A DNA stretch of 60,850 nucleotides from the IMG/VR virus record IMGVR_UViG_3300033149_001248, positions 1-60,850 of that record; one strand, given 5' to 3'. The notes beneath the pieces were generated by a model. It worked only from the letters and a program-made list of their open reading frames with translations, was not told the origin of the DNA and made no database searches. This stretch comes from a virus. The translations under genes and the position numbers were made by a program. Shown in pieces: positions 41,389 to 50,309 of the stretch (position 1 is the stretch's first letter; each line of letters opens with the position of its first letter).

Positions 41389-43389
41389 CTAGCTGACTCC
41401 CGTGATCGGCTTAGCGTTAGCGCGGGTTGTGACGGTCTTTTCTACTAGCGTGGTTCCGTCCGTTTTGCGAATCGTCCAGGTGGTTCCGTTGATAGACGAT
41501 TCCAACCCGGCCATAACCAGAGTGCAAAGGCTGTGCTCGGGGGCGCTGTTCTCTACATCGCTCATGTCGGTAGTGAATACGAGACTTGGAACCTCCGAAA
41601 CGGCCGCATCTAGGTTCCCGATATTGTTTGCTAAAGCCGTGGCCACTTCGTCATCCCCGGTGATCTTTTGAACGTCCGCCTGGACGGAACCCGTATCATC
41701 CGTTACGATCTTATAGGCGGGGTTGACTAAAACGTAGCTTCCGGGGTCTTCCCCGTCACCGTATCCCGAAACCTGAACGGCTATATCGTTTCCGGCTATA
41801 TCTCGCAGCAACCCGTCTTCCAGAACTAGGTCATAGACCCCACCGATTGCGTATATACCATAAGTGGAACCGCCGCAAACGAAACCGGCTCCGGCCAACG
41901 AGGAAAACGTAACTGCATCCCCGGTCGGGTTACTGATGGTTAGGCTCCGAGCGGAAAGGTCAACGTTGTCGCTCGCCCCTTGTCCGGTAAACACGCTCTT
42001 TACGTTGTCCGCAGCCATATCACTTCCGCTAATCAAGACCGTATCGGCTAAGGCGTAGCCGCTGGAATCGGTCTGAAGCGGGTTATCGGGGTTGGCTAGA
42101 ATCCTTTGGGCTATATCGGCAGCGTTACAGACCGACGTATAAGTGACATACGCCTGGTCGATATACAGCGTTGTGCCGTCGAGTAGGCTATCCCCATAAA
42201 ACCGAATCCGAATTAGGTTCGTTCCGTCTTGCCGGTGTCGAGGGAACAACGGGATGACGATGACCGAATCATCGGTAGGGTCGCTGTTTGCTACCCCGGT
42301 GAATCCGCCGTTCGGCGGGACAATCGTATCCCACGAATCGGCTTCCCAGTTACGCACCTGAATAGTAACGCTATCGCGGCCCCCTGGTTGGCTGCCTTCG
42401 TGGAGTCGGCCCTTGACGTGGAAGGCAACCGGGACATAGACGCCTCCTAGGTCGAAGTCATACTGGACGTCAATCACGTTAGGGGTAGCGGTTCCCGTAC
42501 TTACTGCGGCGGTAACGCTGTGGTAGGTTCCATCTAGGGTGTGCGTATTAGCAAAGTCTCCACCTTCGCTTCCATCGACAATCGTATAGTCACTGGCGAC
42601 CATACCGACGCTAGCCGACGCCACCCCGATGTCGTAAACGGCTTTTAGAACGTCATCCACGGATGCATCGAGGTACACTAGCCTATCTGCATAAGCCTCT
42701 AACGTATCGGCCGTGGTAGCGCTTCCGCTGATCTGGGTGGAGTTTACGGGCACTAGGTCTCCACTACTAGTCTCAATCGTACCCGTACCACCGAGAACAA
42801 GGTCAGCCCTACCCGCAACCCCGCCTACGCCTTGTAGCCAGACGGCGGGGCCTTGGCTAGTCGATCTTGCTAGTAACCCGGCATCACGCCCTATACACTC
42901 CAGCGCGTTCCCTAGGTCGGATACCAGATACACGGCAACCCCAGTATCGTTATGAACCGTCAAAGACCGGATACTCAAGTCAACGTCGTCAGCTGCGCCC
43001 GTACCCGTAAAGACCGACTTGACGTTGCTAGCTGCCATGGGGGAAAGGGCTAGGCTTTTCACGTCCACTTGTCCGTCCAAAACGTCCGTGCCGGTCCAGA
43101 CTAGCGAACCCGCTTCAAAACCGGACAGGTCGGCTTCCTGAAGGACGGCTCCGCTAATACTGCCTACTAGCAACACGTAGGCCCCGGCCGAAACCGCTGA
43201 GGGGAACGTTCCTAGGTACACCCCCGTGTTACCAGTTTCGGTTAGAGCAATTTCATAATCTGACAGGTTGGCGGAGTTATACGCCTCGAAGGTCTCGGAC
43301 GTACTATTCCACCACTCGCCCTGATCGTTCAACAGGCAAGCCCGCATGGTCAGGCCGGATAGGTCTTTGACGATGATCTTGTTGCTCAT
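41389..43389 (-). CDS. Tail fibre/baseplate protein with repeated beta modules
   Basis: 666 residues. Opens with a BppU-like domain (KDLSGLTMRACLLNDQGEWWN, SGAYVLLVGSISG). The motif SNVKSVFTGTGAADDVDLSIRSLTV near 120 recurs near 465 as DNVKSVFTGQGASDNVDLSARSLTI, so two internal repeats exist. A central part (about 285-425) resembles a jelly-roll carbohydrate-binding module. Probably a receptor-binding fibre. Confidence 0.75.
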   Translation of the reverse strand: MSNKIIVKDLSGLTMRACLLNDQGEWWNSTSETFEAYNSANLSDYEIALTETGNTGVYLGTFPSAVSAGAYVLLVGSISGAVLQEADLSGFEAGSLVWTGTDVLDGQVDVKSLALSPMAASNVKSVFTGTGAADDVDLSIRSLTVHNDTGVAVYLVSDLGNALECIGRDAGLLARSTSQGPAVWLQGVGGVAGRADLVLGGTGTIETSSGDLVPVNSTQISGSATTADTLEAYADRLVYLDASVDDVLKAVYDIGVASASVGMVASDYTIVDGSEGGDFANTHTLDGTYHSVTAAVSTGTATPNVIDVQYDFDLGGVYVPVAFHVKGRLHEGSQPGGRDSVTIQVRNWEADSWDTIVPPNGGFTGVANSDPTDDSVIVIPLFPRHRQDGTNLIRIRFYGDSLLDGTTLYIDQAYVTYTSVCNAADIAQRILANPDNPLQTDSSGYALADTVLISGSDMAADNVKSVFTGQGASDNVDLSARSLTISNPTGDAVTFSSLAGAGFVCGGSTYGIYAIGGVYDLVLEDGLLRDIAGNDIAVQVSGYGDGEDPGSYVLVNPAYKIVTDDTGSVQADVQKITGDDEVATALANNIGNLDAAVSEVPSLVFTTDMSDVENSAPEHSLCTLVMAGLESSINGTTWTIRKTDGTTLVEKTVTTRANAKPITGVS

Positions 43390-45095
43390 GGTACAGGTCT
43401 GGGCGGAATCAGGAATACCTCGATCTTGGAATAGCCGCTGGACAGGCTGGCGTTGGCTTTAGCCACGGCGGTATCTCCGCTGCCCGCTTTACAGAGGGCC
43501 CCCCAACGGGAAGCGTTGGCGGTTTCGTCAGCGATACAGAGTAGGTCACCCCGGGTGACCGCCCCTAAGTCGGCATCTACGTAGCAGAGGGCTGGACCCA
43601 TGGTGCGGACATATCCCCCGTAGCCGTTAGCTAGATACGCTTGATTGACTCCTAGGTAGCCGGGATCGTTTTTCTGGTTGGGAAGCCGAACCTCGTTGAC
43701 ACGTGTGCCCCCAGTGTTTGCGCAGAGGGCATTGCCGCTGCCCAGGGTAGCCCCCGTGCTGTTCCATGCCGGAACGGATTCGATGCGCAGGGCGTTCTCC
43801 GGGTAGGTGCGGTAGTAGCCCCGCAGGTCCACGGTGGCCCCGACTAGTTTGCTATGGTTTGTGCCGTCAACTAGCGGGGAAGTACTGCCCGATACCTGCC
43901 CGGTGATGCGCGGGTTATCCACTACTCCCATGCTGGGGGCGAAGTCGATGATAGGGCTGCCGGAGTGGGGGCGGAACTTCACGCCTTCCAGGATAGGACC
44001 GACACAGGCTTTGTCAGCAAACGGGCTAAAGCGTACGCAAGGGGCGTTAGCCGTAGATTCGATGAACCCGCCCTGTACAACCCCGCCCCAGTTGGCATAG
44101 CCGTGCATAATGAGCGCAGGCATGTTGTCCCGGTCGGTGTGAATCTCGCAATTGCTCCAGCATACGTAGCCGGAACGTGCCCCGCAGCCATAGGGGTCGT
44201 CGGATAGGTAATTGCGACCGTTCTGGGCCACCTTTACCCCGGTGATGAACCCGTGCCAGTCGGCCTGAATACCTACGTTGCAATCTTCAACCCAGGCGCC
44301 CCGCTGCTGGTAGCCCCAGCCGTAGGTTACTGCAATGCCGGTTCCTAGGAAGTACCGAGACTCTACGTCACGCACGTGTACGTCGAAGGCGGCCCCGTTG
44401 ACCAGCCCGGCATGTTCCCAGGAGTTAGCCGGAGTCTGGTTGGCGTAGTTGCCTTGTAGGCTAAGCTCATGAACGTGCTGGCCCCCCACGGCGTAGTCGC
44501 CCTCGGTAGTGGTGTGTAAGAGGATGCAGTTGGCTCCGGTCTGATGGCTGAGGATGGTATGAAGAGGCCCGGCCCCCTCTAGTGAAACCCAGGGTCGTAA
44601 CCGTAGGGAAGATTGGGGGCGTACCCAATTGACGTTATCGAAGCTGTAATAGCTGATGCTGAAAAGCTGAATTAGCGTTCCAGTCTCGGGAACGTCCATA
44701 ACCGCTACCCAACCGTGGCAACCATAGTATTCGAGGGTATTGCCGCTATGGTCTCCGCCCCGCAGGTACACTACGTCTCCGGCTTGGAACTTAGCCCGGT
44801 TAGCTTCGCTGCCTACGTCTAGCCAACACTTTCCCCCGCTACCTTCGCCCGTACCATAGAACTTGCCGGTTCCAGCTACACGTTCCGTATCCGAATGAGC
44901 ACCCAGTCGGAAGTTTCCCCCGGATAACCGCAGGCAACCCCGCCCGTTGTTCCATACGTAGTCGATGGCCTCCTGAAGAATCACATGGTCATCCGTTCCC
45001 GTACAACGCCAGTAGGCCCGCCGTTTCTCGGAAGATAGGGCGTCGGCAGCCGCTACAAACAGCCGATCCTGAGGCATGCGTTGAATAACGGGCAT
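43386..45095 (-). CDS. Tail fibre/tailspike-like beta-helix protein
   Basis: 569 residues. After DDHVILQEAIDYVWNNGRGCLRLSGGNF, typical of pectate-lyase-fold phage proteins, come repeated short beta coils (for example VHVRDVESRYFLGTGIAV). The C-terminus has a small beta domain with ADETANASRWGALCKAG. It probably binds or degrades a surface polysaccharide. Overlaps the next fibre gene by 4 bases. Confidence 0.75.
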   Translation of the reverse strand: MPVIQRMPQDRLFVAAADALSSEKRRAYWRCTGTDDHVILQEAIDYVWNNGRGCLRLSGGNFRLGAHSDTERVAGTGKFYGTGEGSGGKCWLDVGSEANRAKFQAGDVVYLRGGDHSGNTLEYYGCHGWVAVMDVPETGTLIQLFSISYYSFDNVNWVRPQSSLRLRPWVSLEGAGPLHTILSHQTGANCILLHTTTEGDYAVGGQHVHELSLQGNYANQTPANSWEHAGLVNGAAFDVHVRDVESRYFLGTGIAVTYGWGYQQRGAWVEDCNVGIQADWHGFITGVKVAQNGRNYLSDDPYGCGARSGYVCWSNCEIHTDRDNMPALIMHGYANWGGVVQGGFIESTANAPCVRFSPFADKACVGPILEGVKFRPHSGSPIIDFAPSMGVVDNPRITGQVSGSTSPLVDGTNHSKLVGATVDLRGYYRTYPENALRIESVPAWNSTGATLGSGNALCANTGGTRVNEVRLPNQKNDPGYLGVNQAYLANGYGGYVRTMGPALCYVDADLGAVTRGDLLCIADETANASRWGALCKAGSGDTAVAKANASLSSGYSKIEVFLIPPRPVP

Positions 45096-45129
45096 CTGTT
45101 TCTTCCCCTATTAGGCGACTAGGTTTTTG

Positions 45130-45483
45130 CTAGGGCCTCCATCCAAGCCACCAGGTTATCCCGGCTAGCGCTAAGCCGCTAACAACCCCGATAAGACTAC
45201 TAATCAAGTGCGAAACAGCCCACCAGTATCGACGGGCTATCCCGTTCGTTACCTGTTCGACCTTCATCATACGCCCCACCAACCCGTTTTCCATCCGGCC
45301 GTCGGTTCCGAAAACAGCGGTCTTTAGCGACTTGATATCCGTGCGGCAAGCCGGACACTGCGCTTTGATCACGGCTACGTCCTGCGCTACTTCGGCTAAC
45401 CGCTCCGATAGTTGGTCTAACTTATGGTCCTGCCCTTCCAATCGTTGTTGTATCGACTGAAGCAATCCGTTAGGGTCGGCCAT
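45130..45483 (-). CDS. Holin candidate: coiled coil plus C-terminal membrane helix
   Basis: 117 residues. Heptad-like N-terminal half (LQSIQQRLEGQDHKLDQLSERL), CPAC pair, and one membrane segment near 92-113 (LISSLIGVVSGLALAGITWWLG). Same layout as XhlA/hemolysin-type lysis accessory proteins. CGGAGA ribosome site. Confidence 0.6.
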   Translation of the reverse strand: MADPNGLLQSIQQRLEGQDHKLDQLSERLAEVAQDVAVIKAQCPACRTDIKSLKTAVFGTDGRMENGLVGRMMKVEQVTNGIARRYWWAVSHLISSLIGVVSGLALAGITWWLGWRP

Positions 45484-45506
45484 CTCATCTCCGTTTTCAG
45501 CTAGGG

Positions 45507-45572
45507 GAAAACCCCCGCCGGAGCAAAGCTAGGGGGCGTCGGTGGTACCAGGGGGAAGCGCTCCGGCAGGGG
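45507..45572 (-). terminator. Leftward terminator before the holin-like gene
   Basis: CCCCGCCGGAGC (45513-45524) pairs with GCTCCGGC-A-GGGG (45560-45572) with one bulge; leftward it is followed by GTTTTCCCC. Short T run, so possibly partial. Confidence 0.6.
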
Positions 45573-45590
45573 TCGGTCCTAAGGGGTTAG

Positions 45591-46019
45591 CTACGGGGCG
45601 GGGGTCTCCTGCTGCTGTTGCTGGGCGGCCAACTCCCGCCGTCCGCTAGGGGAGTCGAGGATGGCTTTGACGATGGCCTTGGTATCCGTCGGATGCTTTT
45701 CATCGAGCATCTGGGGGAGAACGTCGTAAAAGCACGGACGGATCAGGTCCAGGAACTTCTCATGCTTGTCCTCGGCCTGCATGATCTCCAACCGCAACTG
45801 TCGAATCTTTTGGACGGCTCCGCTGACGTTGATAGCGCTAATCGAACGGAAAACGTCCGCTAGCCGGTGAAGTTTTTTCGACGCCAACCAGCCAGCGAAC
45901 TCGCCGACTTCCTCTTGCCATACGTCAACGGTTTTGTCAACCGCGAGCAGTTTCTTCACTAGCAGGTAGGCGACCACCGCCGCCAAAACCGCGATAGCGA
46001 TGGTTTGAAGATTAAACAT
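45591..46019 (-). CDS. Membrane-anchored protein, lysis region
   Basis: 142 residues. One N-terminal membrane helix (IAIAVLAAVVAYLLVKKLL), then a charged helical domain, Gln-rich C-terminus (AAQQQQQETPAP). AAGGAG ribosome site. Could be a holin or a membrane tether; unknown. Confidence 0.6.
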   Translation of the reverse strand: MFNLQTIAIAVLAAVVAYLLVKKLLAVDKTVDVWQEEVGEFAGWLASKKLHRLADVFRSISAINVSGAVQKIRQLRLEIMQAEDKHEKFLDLIRPCFYDVLPQMLDEKHPTDTKAIVKAILDSPSGRRELAAQQQQQETPAP

Positions 46020-46043
46020 AACGTGTCTCCTTGAGGGTTAGAG

Positions 46044-46736
46044 TCAACCACGAAAACGGAAAGCACCGAGCAGGTGCTGTACGACGGGAACAACCGCCCC
46101 TACCAACGCTCCGATAGCCCCCAGCCAAATCGGAGCCAACGGGTTCCCCGCGTCCGGTCGGGTAGCGTCGAGGTCCGGCACAGGCGTTACGTCCGGCTTC
46201 GGCTCAGGCTCCGGTTTCGGTTCCGGTTCGGGTTCGGGAGTAGGCTTCGGCCTTCGCCACGGGCAAACGTAGATAGGCCGCGCTCGCCACAGCCTCAACA
46301 GAGGGCCAGCAACCCGCTCCCCGTCGAGCGTCGGGCCGGATTGCTTAACCAGAATCTGCCCGTCGCTTCGCTGAACGAGCAAGCAGGGAAACTCGGTCAC
46401 AACCGAGCGGAACCGGGTTCGGTAGATGGACGACTCGGGGGTGTAAATATGAAAGTGGGTTTGGGCCTTAAGGCTTCGCAAAGCCGGGTCGGCCTCGAAC
46501 ATCGCAACCAACTGACGTTCGTTCGCCCGGCTCCGCCAATCGGAGTGGAGGAACAAACTCACGTGGTAGGCTTCCCCGTCATCGGGCAATTCGATGATCG
46601 CCGATTGGACGGGAACGTTTTGGCCGTAGGATATCACGTGATCGATCACCTGGTTCTGCTGATACTGAACGTACATGAGCCCCAAGACGGCTCCGCTCAG
46701 CGCCAGCAGCGCTACCACCAACGTCCAACCTCTCAT
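46044..46736 (-). CDS. Bitopic membrane protein with thioredoxin-like middle and PEPEP linker
   Basis: 230 residues from MRGWTLVV (CAGGAGACC upstream). N-terminal membrane helix (TLVVALLALSGAVLGLMYV); a middle domain with HVSLFLHSDWRSRANERQLVAMFEADP and a beta-hairpin CLLVQRSDGQILVKQSG, similar to thioredoxin-like folds but without CxxC; a Pro/Glu/Lys linker (PEPEPEPKPEPEPKP); and a C-terminal membrane helix (IWLGAIGALVGAVVPVVQHLLG). The linker could span the envelope, as in spanin or TonB proteins. Function unknown. Confidence 0.6.
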   Translation of the reverse strand: MRGWTLVVALLALSGAVLGLMYVQYQQNQVIDHVISYGQNVPVQSAIIELPDDGEAYHVSLFLHSDWRSRANERQLVAMFEADPALRSLKAQTHFHIYTPESSIYRTRFRSVVTEFPCLLVQRSDGQILVKQSGPTLDGERVAGPLLRLWRARPIYVCPWRRPKPTPEPEPEPKPEPEPKPDVTPVPDLDATRPDAGNPLAPIWLGAIGALVGAVVPVVQHLLGAFRFRG

Positions 46737-46752
46737 AGCTCGGTCTCCTGGT

Positions 46753-47394
46753 TCAAGGGTAGGTCCACGGCCGACTAGGCCACGGACTATAAACGGGTAC
46801 CAACGCCTTGCCCCCGTAGGCTTTCCACTGATGAACAAACACCCCTTTGGGGATGTACTCTAGCCGGTGCGGGTAGTTGTTATCGCAGATAACGGCGTAG
46901 GTTCGGCCGTCCCGCTCGACGTAGCCGAAGAAACTCACTGCATGGAGGGGCTTGTAGTGAATCGCCGCTCCCCTTCGGGTTCGGCTAGCCCACTCCAGTA
47001 GCCTCTCATCCCCCGTAGTAGTCCAGGCGTAACGCAACCCTAACCGCTCGCTGATTCGGGCTAGGTCCGATACGCTGGCTGCTCCGCCGTAGGTTCGGCG
47101 CCAACGGTCGGCTAGGTCGTCTAGGCCCTGCCAGCGAAGGATCGTGATCAGCGATGCGTGCATACACGAACCGCCCCCGTAATTTCGCTGCCGTAGCTCG
47201 GGGGGTAGGTCCACGGGGGGCAGCGCTCGGTAGGCCGGGGGTATCGCGTCGGCCGGAGCCCAGCCCGGCACCCCCGAAACCCCGAAACGGCCCTCTAGGC
47301 CCCCTAGGACGGCCAACAACACAATCCCTGCGGCCCCTAGGCCGATTAGGCCGGGGAGCGGGTGATTGGGGCTATGGCGGTCTAACAGGGCCAT
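46753..47394 (-). CDS. Membrane-anchored papain-like cysteine peptidase (C39-like)
   Basis: 213 residues from MALLDRHSPN (TAGGAGAAACGCCG upstream). N-terminal hydrophobic helix (LIGLGAAGIVLLAVLGGLEG). Catalytic pattern NYGGGSCMHASLITIL (Cys), HYKPLHAVSFFGYV (His) and CDNNYPH (Asp/Asn). Either a lysis-related peptidase or a processing enzyme. Placed with a second cysteine peptidase next door. Confidence 0.7.
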   Translation of the reverse strand: MALLDRHSPNHPLPGLIGLGAAGIVLLAVLGGLEGRFGVSGVPGWAPADAIPPAYRALPPVDLPPELRQRNYGGGSCMHASLITILRWQGLDDLADRWRRTYGGAASVSDLARISERLGLRYAWTTTGDERLLEWASRTRRGAAIHYKPLHAVSFFGYVERDGRTYAVICDNNYPHRLEYIPKGVFVHQWKAYGGKALVPVYSPWPSRPWTYP

Positions 47395-47405
47395 CGGCGT
47401 TTCTC

Positions 47406-47972
47406 CTACGGGATCAGGGTCCAACGATACTCTAGCAGCGCGCTACGGGCTAGGTCGGCCGGTTCCGTAAGCCGGTCGGCCAGTCTCGGCACCGGGTCCA
47501 CTCCGCCGTAAACCCGTAGGGCGGTAGCTACGGCCTGGGAGCAAAACGGGGGCCGCTTCCCGACCGCGTTGTCGTCTAGCTCTGGGCGAACGAACAACCG
47601 GATTAGCGGTAAGTGGAGGGTAGCGGCGTGAAGTAACCCTAACCAACCGTAGCTACAACCGCAAAGGCTACGCATATATCGAACGGCCCTAGCCCGGTCA
47701 ACGTTTGGCTCCGTAAGGCGGTAAACGTCTATGCGCCCCGGCCGTTGACGAACATAGCGTTCTAGGCTAACGGCACGGCCCCCATAAAAGCCAGTAACCT
47801 CTAGCACGAACGGGTCGCCGTCCCATGTGGCGTACATCCCGGCGTGGCTATAGATACTACGGCCCGCAACGGCTATCAGCCCCGGACGGCGGAAAAGCAG
47901 AACGTCGCCGTCCTGGGCTTCCCGGTGGACCAGCTGGGCGGATAGGTAGCGGGGATGGAGGGGGCTGTGCAT
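47406..47972 (-). CDS. NlpC/P60-type permuted papain-fold hydrolase (YiiX-like)
   Basis: 188 residues. DGDVLLFRRPGLIAVAGRSIYSHAGMY provides the His, PPFCSQAVATAL the Cys, in the permuted order of YiiX/LRAT-like proteins. Such hydrolases cut peptide or amide bonds, and may act on cell wall peptides in lysis or entry. Confidence 0.75.
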   Translation of the reverse strand: MHSPLHPRYLSAQLVHREAQDGDVLLFRRPGLIAVAGRSIYSHAGMYATWDGDPFVLEVTGFYGGRAVSLERYVRQRPGRIDVYRLTEPNVDRARAVRYMRSLCGCSYGWLGLLHAATLHLPLIRLFVRPELDDNAVGKRPPFCSQAVATALRVYGGVDPVPRLADRLTEPADLARSALLEYRWTLIP

Positions 47973-47974
47973 AA

Positions 47975-48358
47975 CTATCTCACCGTAGGCATCGAGTCAT
48001 GGTAGCGGGTAAGCAACGCTTGGACGCAAGCGCCCCGCCCGTTCACTCTAGGAACGGAACGGACGCCCGCTACTCGGAACAGGTCCGACGTGGGGGTACT
48101 TCCGGCTAGGTCAACGAGCGTTCCCTTCCAGACGATAGCTCCTAGGGGTAAGGGGTTTTGGAGTATGATGCTGGCCTCGATCTGAACGGGTTCGCCCGTC
48201 GGGTTTTGAATCAACCGGCTTTCCCATTCCCATCGGCATAGGTACTCTTCACCGTCTTCGAGAACGGGGCGACCGTAACGATCACGGCTAGTCCGCTGCC
48301 AGACCACTACAGTATCGGTTAACCGTCTAGTCCAGGCGGGTTTAGTTGCGCTCGTCAT
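47975..48358 (-). CDS. Head-tail connector (head closure) protein
   Basis: 127 residues, beta-rich; TVVVWQRTSRDRYGRPVL and VPRVNGRGACVQALL match small neck proteins that close the portal. Position in the neck gene series supports it. Confidence 0.65.
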   Translation of the reverse strand: MTSATKPAWTRRLTDTVVVWQRTSRDRYGRPVLEDGEEYLCRWEWESRLIQNPTGEPVQIEASIILQNPLPLGAIVWKGTLVDLAGSTPTSDLFRVAGVRSVPRVNGRGACVQALLTRYHDSMPTVR

Positions 48359-48767
48359 AGGTCAATTGCTCCGACTCCGTTTTGCCTAACCAGGCCGCTC
48401 CGGCTCGGGCGCCAGTTTCTACCCGCCGACTGAGGGCAGCTAGTCGGCCCGATACATCTAGGAGAATTGCCCTCTGGCCGTGCTGAGTAGCTGACAGCCC
48501 GTAGCCGGTGCGGCCCTGGTAGGTGGCGGTGGCAGCCCCGACGCGCTCGGCCTGGAGGGGGAGGTCGGTGGCTTGGTAAAAGTGGGCGGCTAGGTAGGCT
48601 TCGATCTCGGTTAGCAGGGTAGCGTTCAACTGGTCTCCGCCGTCTTCGCTCGCCAACCAATCGGTTAGGGCTTCGGCAGCGGACATGAACGGTTCCAGGT
48701 CGGTCGAGCCGTCCCAAAGGGAACCCAGTACCTGTTGAACCTTGCTAACCGATGCGCGCCTAGTCAT
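48342..48767 (-). CDS. Head-tail adaptor protein
   Basis: 141 residues. TEIEAYLAAHFYQATDLPLQAERVG and ATYQGRTGYGLSATQHGQRAILLDVSGRL form a known phage adaptor pattern. It overlaps neighbours on both sides (17 and 8 bases). Confidence 0.75.
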   Translation of the reverse strand: MTRRASVSKVQQVLGSLWDGSTDLEPFMSAAEALTDWLASEDGGDQLNATLLTEIEAYLAAHFYQATDLPLQAERVGAATATYQGRTGYGLSATQHGQRAILLDVSGRLAALSRRVETGARAGAAWLGKTESEQLTYDERN

Positions 48768-49062
48768 TATCGCCCTCTGAGGTTTCGGGGGTTTCGGCCG
48801 GGTTTTGGAGGCGATGGACGATAGCCTGAATCAGCGCGGGCTTCGATGCTCGCTGGGGGATATTAGCCCCCAACCGGGTAGCGTATTCCCGCAGCTGACT
48901 CGTGCTCAGAGCCTCTAGGGCTTCGGCCGAATAGACGGCTTCAAACTTAGGGGGGCCACCCCTATTCAGTCGGGTCAAATCGGTTCGGCTAAAGACCAAT
49001 TCCCCCGTCTGATAGGTGCGGCCCCCTTCCCGGTGAAGTCCGATCAAAACGCGATACAACAT
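48760..49062 (-). CDS. Small head protein with SAP/HeH-like C-terminus
   Basis: 100 residues. N-terminal beta part, then LSTSQLREYATRLGANIPQRASKPALIQAI, which fits the LEM/HeH/SAP helix-extended loop-helix fold seen in phage head proteins and terminators. Possibly a neck or DNA-contacting component. Confidence 0.65.
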   Translation of the reverse strand: MLYRVLIGLHREGGRTYQTGELVFSRTDLTRLNRGGPPKFEAVYSAEALEALSTSQLREYATRLGANIPQRASKPALIQAIVHRLQNPAETPETSEGDND

Positions 49063-49089
49063 TGCTCCACTCCATAGTAGCTAGGAACG

Positions 49090-50271
49090 TCAGCTGGTCG
49101 TGGCATGAACGATTCCGCAATTGCCGTTGTAGTCGGCCCGTAGTTGCGGAACCATGATCGCCATCACCTTGAAGTGCAACTCCATACCGCCTTTTGTCTC
49201 CCACTGAACGGTGGTCAGGTCCATGCCGATAACGGCTCGGGCTACGTCGGCCGTCATCTGAACCATCACCAGAGAAAACGTATCGGTGAAAAAGTCCAGA
49301 CGGCGGACCCCCTGAATGCCCTCGATAGCGGCTAGCCGTTGACGAAGCGTCATGTTCGTTCCGGCTACTCCGGCCGACGGGTCGCCCTTAACGTAATCGT
49401 CGTCCAGGTACGTGTCCCAGTCGCTGCTGTGGTACAGCATGAACGGGCCATAGTATTTGGCGTTGTAGAGCAGCTGGCGCATCTCCAGCACTTCGCTCAA
49501 CAACGTTTCGGGCTTCCAACCGGAGTCGGTCGGGGCGGTGAGGTCCGTCTTCGTGATACGGTTCGGAAAGTTGGTGTAACCGTACACCGTGGGGCTTCGG
49601 CCGTAGTCGTTGCTGTTCCCGTAGGTAAGGCCGGTGACGGAACCGATCAGGGTTTTCTCGATCATCTCCGCTACCCGGCGCCCGGCAATCTCCGCCTTGA
49701 CGGTATCGAGCGGGGTGTTTCCGTTTCGGGAAACGGCCAGGCGTCGGCTACTGAAGCTGAAGTCGAAGTGGGTAATCGGCAGGGGCAGGCCTTCCAGCTG
49801 GAACAGCACGTTCGTATCCTGGCTTTCGCTCAAACCGTCCATGTCCACGACGGCTTCGCCCGGATCGTTCATAGTCTCGTGTTCCAGGATCATCCGGCTC
49901 ATGCCGTCGAACCCGCCGAACGTATTAGCGGCGGCCAAGTCGGCCCAGGCCCGCAACCGCTCCCGGGCGGCCCGGAGAACGGCCGTATCGAGCATGATCC
50001 ACTCATCCTTGCGCAACGTAGTAGCGTTGAGAACCGGGTGGTAGATACCCTGGTTCATTACCTCTTGAACCAGGCGTTTCTCATAGACCGGCTCCATACG
50101 CTGTCGTTCCTCGTTCCAGCGCATACGGCCGGTGTTAACCGTCACGCAGGGGCGGCCCTTTTCATCGAAGTAGGGCCGGAGCAAACCAGGGTCGTAACGA
50201 ACCTGGCCCAAGGCGTTGCCCACGGGTCCGTGGGGTCGGCCGTTAAGCACGTAATCGTTGAACACAAACAT
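49090..50271 (-). CDS. Major capsid protein
   Basis: 393 residues. Follows a decoration-like protein and precedes neck genes. Long helix and E-loop-like start, then repeated segments (KAEIAGRRVAEMIEKTLIG, FPNRITKTDLTAPTDSGW) typical of HK97-fold capsid/encapsulin-related proteins. Strong AAGGAG ribosome site, consistent with high expression. Confidence 0.85.
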   Translation of the reverse strand: MFVFNDYVLNGRPHGPVGNALGQVRYDPGLLRPYFDEKGRPCVTVNTGRMRWNEERQRMEPVYEKRLVQEVMNQGIYHPVLNATTLRKDEWIMLDTAVLRAARERLRAWADLAAANTFGGFDGMSRMILEHETMNDPGEAVVDMDGLSESQDTNVLFQLEGLPLPITHFDFSFSSRRLAVSRNGNTPLDTVKAEIAGRRVAEMIEKTLIGSVTGLTYGNSNDYGRSPTVYGYTNFPNRITKTDLTAPTDSGWKPETLLSEVLEMRQLLYNAKYYGPFMLYHSSDWDTYLDDDYVKGDPSAGVAGTNMTLRQRLAAIEGIQGVRRLDFFTDTFSLVMVQMTADVARAVIGMDLTTVQWETKGGMELHFKVMAIMVPQLRADYNGNCGIVHATTS

Positions 50272-50309
50272 AGGGGTCTCCTTGATTGCTGGTTAGGTTC
50301 TGGGGGGAA

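Noticed and set aside
46074-46778. Long rightward frame opposite the bitopic membrane protein
   Set aside because: Arg-rich mirror of the Pro/Glu linker; the leftward frame has membrane helices and a ribosome site.
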